NCBI RefSeq assembly: GCF_018987265.1
Contig: NZ_CP076853.1
Coordinates: 1,798,001-1,862,000, forward strand
Length of the DNA: 64,000 bases
Origin: Rhizobium sp. WYJ-E13
Lineage (GTDB): Bacteria > Pseudomonadota > Alphaproteobacteria > Rhizobiales > Rhizobiaceae
Direction: 5' to 3'
Shown here: in pieces, positions 63,642 to 64,000 of the stretch
Layout of the letters: each line of letters begins with the position of its first letter
Position numbering within the stretch: position 1 is the stretch's first letter
Position numbers and translations under genes: made by a program
Notes under the pieces: model-generated
What the model saw: the letters and a program-made list of their open reading frames with translations, nothing else
The model's database searches: none
Told to the model about the DNA's origin: nothing

Positions 63642-64000
63642 TCAGTTCAATTGCACCGTCAGCTTATCGATCGTCCCGGTAAAGGCGAACGGCGCCTGAT
63701 AGTCCTTGTCTTCAACCGGGGTGCGCGTATCGCTGCCGACGTCGAAGGTCTCGTCCCACGGCATCAGGAACGGAATGGTGTGCGGCACCTGCCGCGTGGC
63801 GACCTGGTTCCCGTCCACGGTCAGCACGCCGGTTCCGCCCTTGCCCATGCCGGGTCCGTCAGACTTGAAATCAAAGACGATCGTGTGCTTGCCGGGCTTG
63901 AGCGCATCGGGGCCCTCCCAGCGGAAACGGTCCAGTCCAAGCAGGTTGTAGACGAATACCGGCTTGTCCTTCAGTACATACAGTCCGTACCCACCGAACC
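63642..64000 (-). CDS. C-terminal part of an arylsulfatase-type protein (cut by window edge)
   Basis: The minus-strand frame is open from the window edge to a stop at 63642 and reads YVLKDKPVFVYNLLGLDRFR, ALKPGKHTIVFDFKSDGPGM, GVLTVDGNQVATRQVPHTIP and the C-terminal YQAPFAFTGTIDKLTVQLN. This beta-rich tail is that of large arylsulfatases (type I sulfatases), in which the catalytic Cys/Ser lies far upstream. The N-terminal catalytic part is beyond the window, so activity cannot be judged. Confidence 0.8.
   Translation of the reverse strand, partial: FGGYGLYVLKDKPVFVYNLLGLDRFRWEGPDALKPGKHTIVFDFKSDGPGMGKGGTGVLTVDGNQVATRQVPHTIPFLMPWDETFDVGSDTRTPVEDKDYQAPFAFTGTIDKLTVQLN

Overview
The window looks like chromosomal DNA of a Rhizobiaceae member (Rhizobium, Agrobacterium or a close relative). 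The evidence is high GC coding with alphaproteobacterial codon use, a UvrB with the long N-terminal extension seen in Rhizobiales, a DUF1501/DUF1800 pair, a TspO homologue, a catalase next to a GH15 enzyme, and dispersed intergenic palindromes of rhizobial type. No rRNA, tRNA, CRISPR array or replication origin was seen.

Layout. 0-9.6 kb: NTF2-like protein, chemoreceptor, acyl-CoA thioesterase with a coupled membrane protein, DUF1501/DUF1800 pair, diguanylate cyclase and an endonuclease/exonuclease/phosphatase-fold protein. 9.8-20.6 kb: MFS transporter, DUF899 protein coupled to a small membrane protein, regulator, methyltransferase, TspO, an AraC/SDR divergent pair, a NmrA/LysR divergent pair and a class III nucleotide cyclase. 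20.6-30.3 kb: hypothetical membrane protein, a TetR-controlled RND efflux locus ending in a strong terminator and a large inverted repeat, a second methyltransferase, a lipoprotein, and a second SDR/AraC set. 30.4-33.7 kb: an AT-rich insert with a 676-aa protein carrying a PD-(D/E)XK-like nuclease motif and a 1.2-kb IS3-family element at its stop codon. 33.7-44 kb: persulfide dioxygenase-rhodanese fusion, GH15, catalase, an antitoxin with a decayed toxin, and uvrB. 44-46 kb: an AT-rich insert with a solitary reverse transcriptase that resembles defence-associated RTs, followed upstream by a long non-coding leader. 46-64 kb: small secreted proteins, acetyltransferases, a DnaQ-like exonuclease, a GIY-YIG gene framed by 70-bp inverted repeats, a candidate sRNA, DnaJ-like and cold-shock proteins, an MFS pump behind a putative attenuator, a GT25 glycosyltransferase, YdcF, a betaine-binding protein with an L,D-transpeptidase, an M20 amidohydrolase, a TetR/DUF308 divergent pair with twin operators, and the C-terminus of a sulfatase.

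The most interesting material lies between 30 and 49 kb. Two AT-rich candidate defence genes (PD-(D/E)XK protein and reverse transcriptase) sit among core genes. A family of composite palindromic repeats is confined to 35.6-49.0 kb; one copy pair frames a GIY-YIG nuclease gene, which suggests a nuclease-linked repeat element with shorter gene-less relatives. A second notable locus is the MFS pump leader at 55.0-55.1 kb, where promoter, leaderless six-codon ORF, alternative pairing and intrinsic terminator are all readable.
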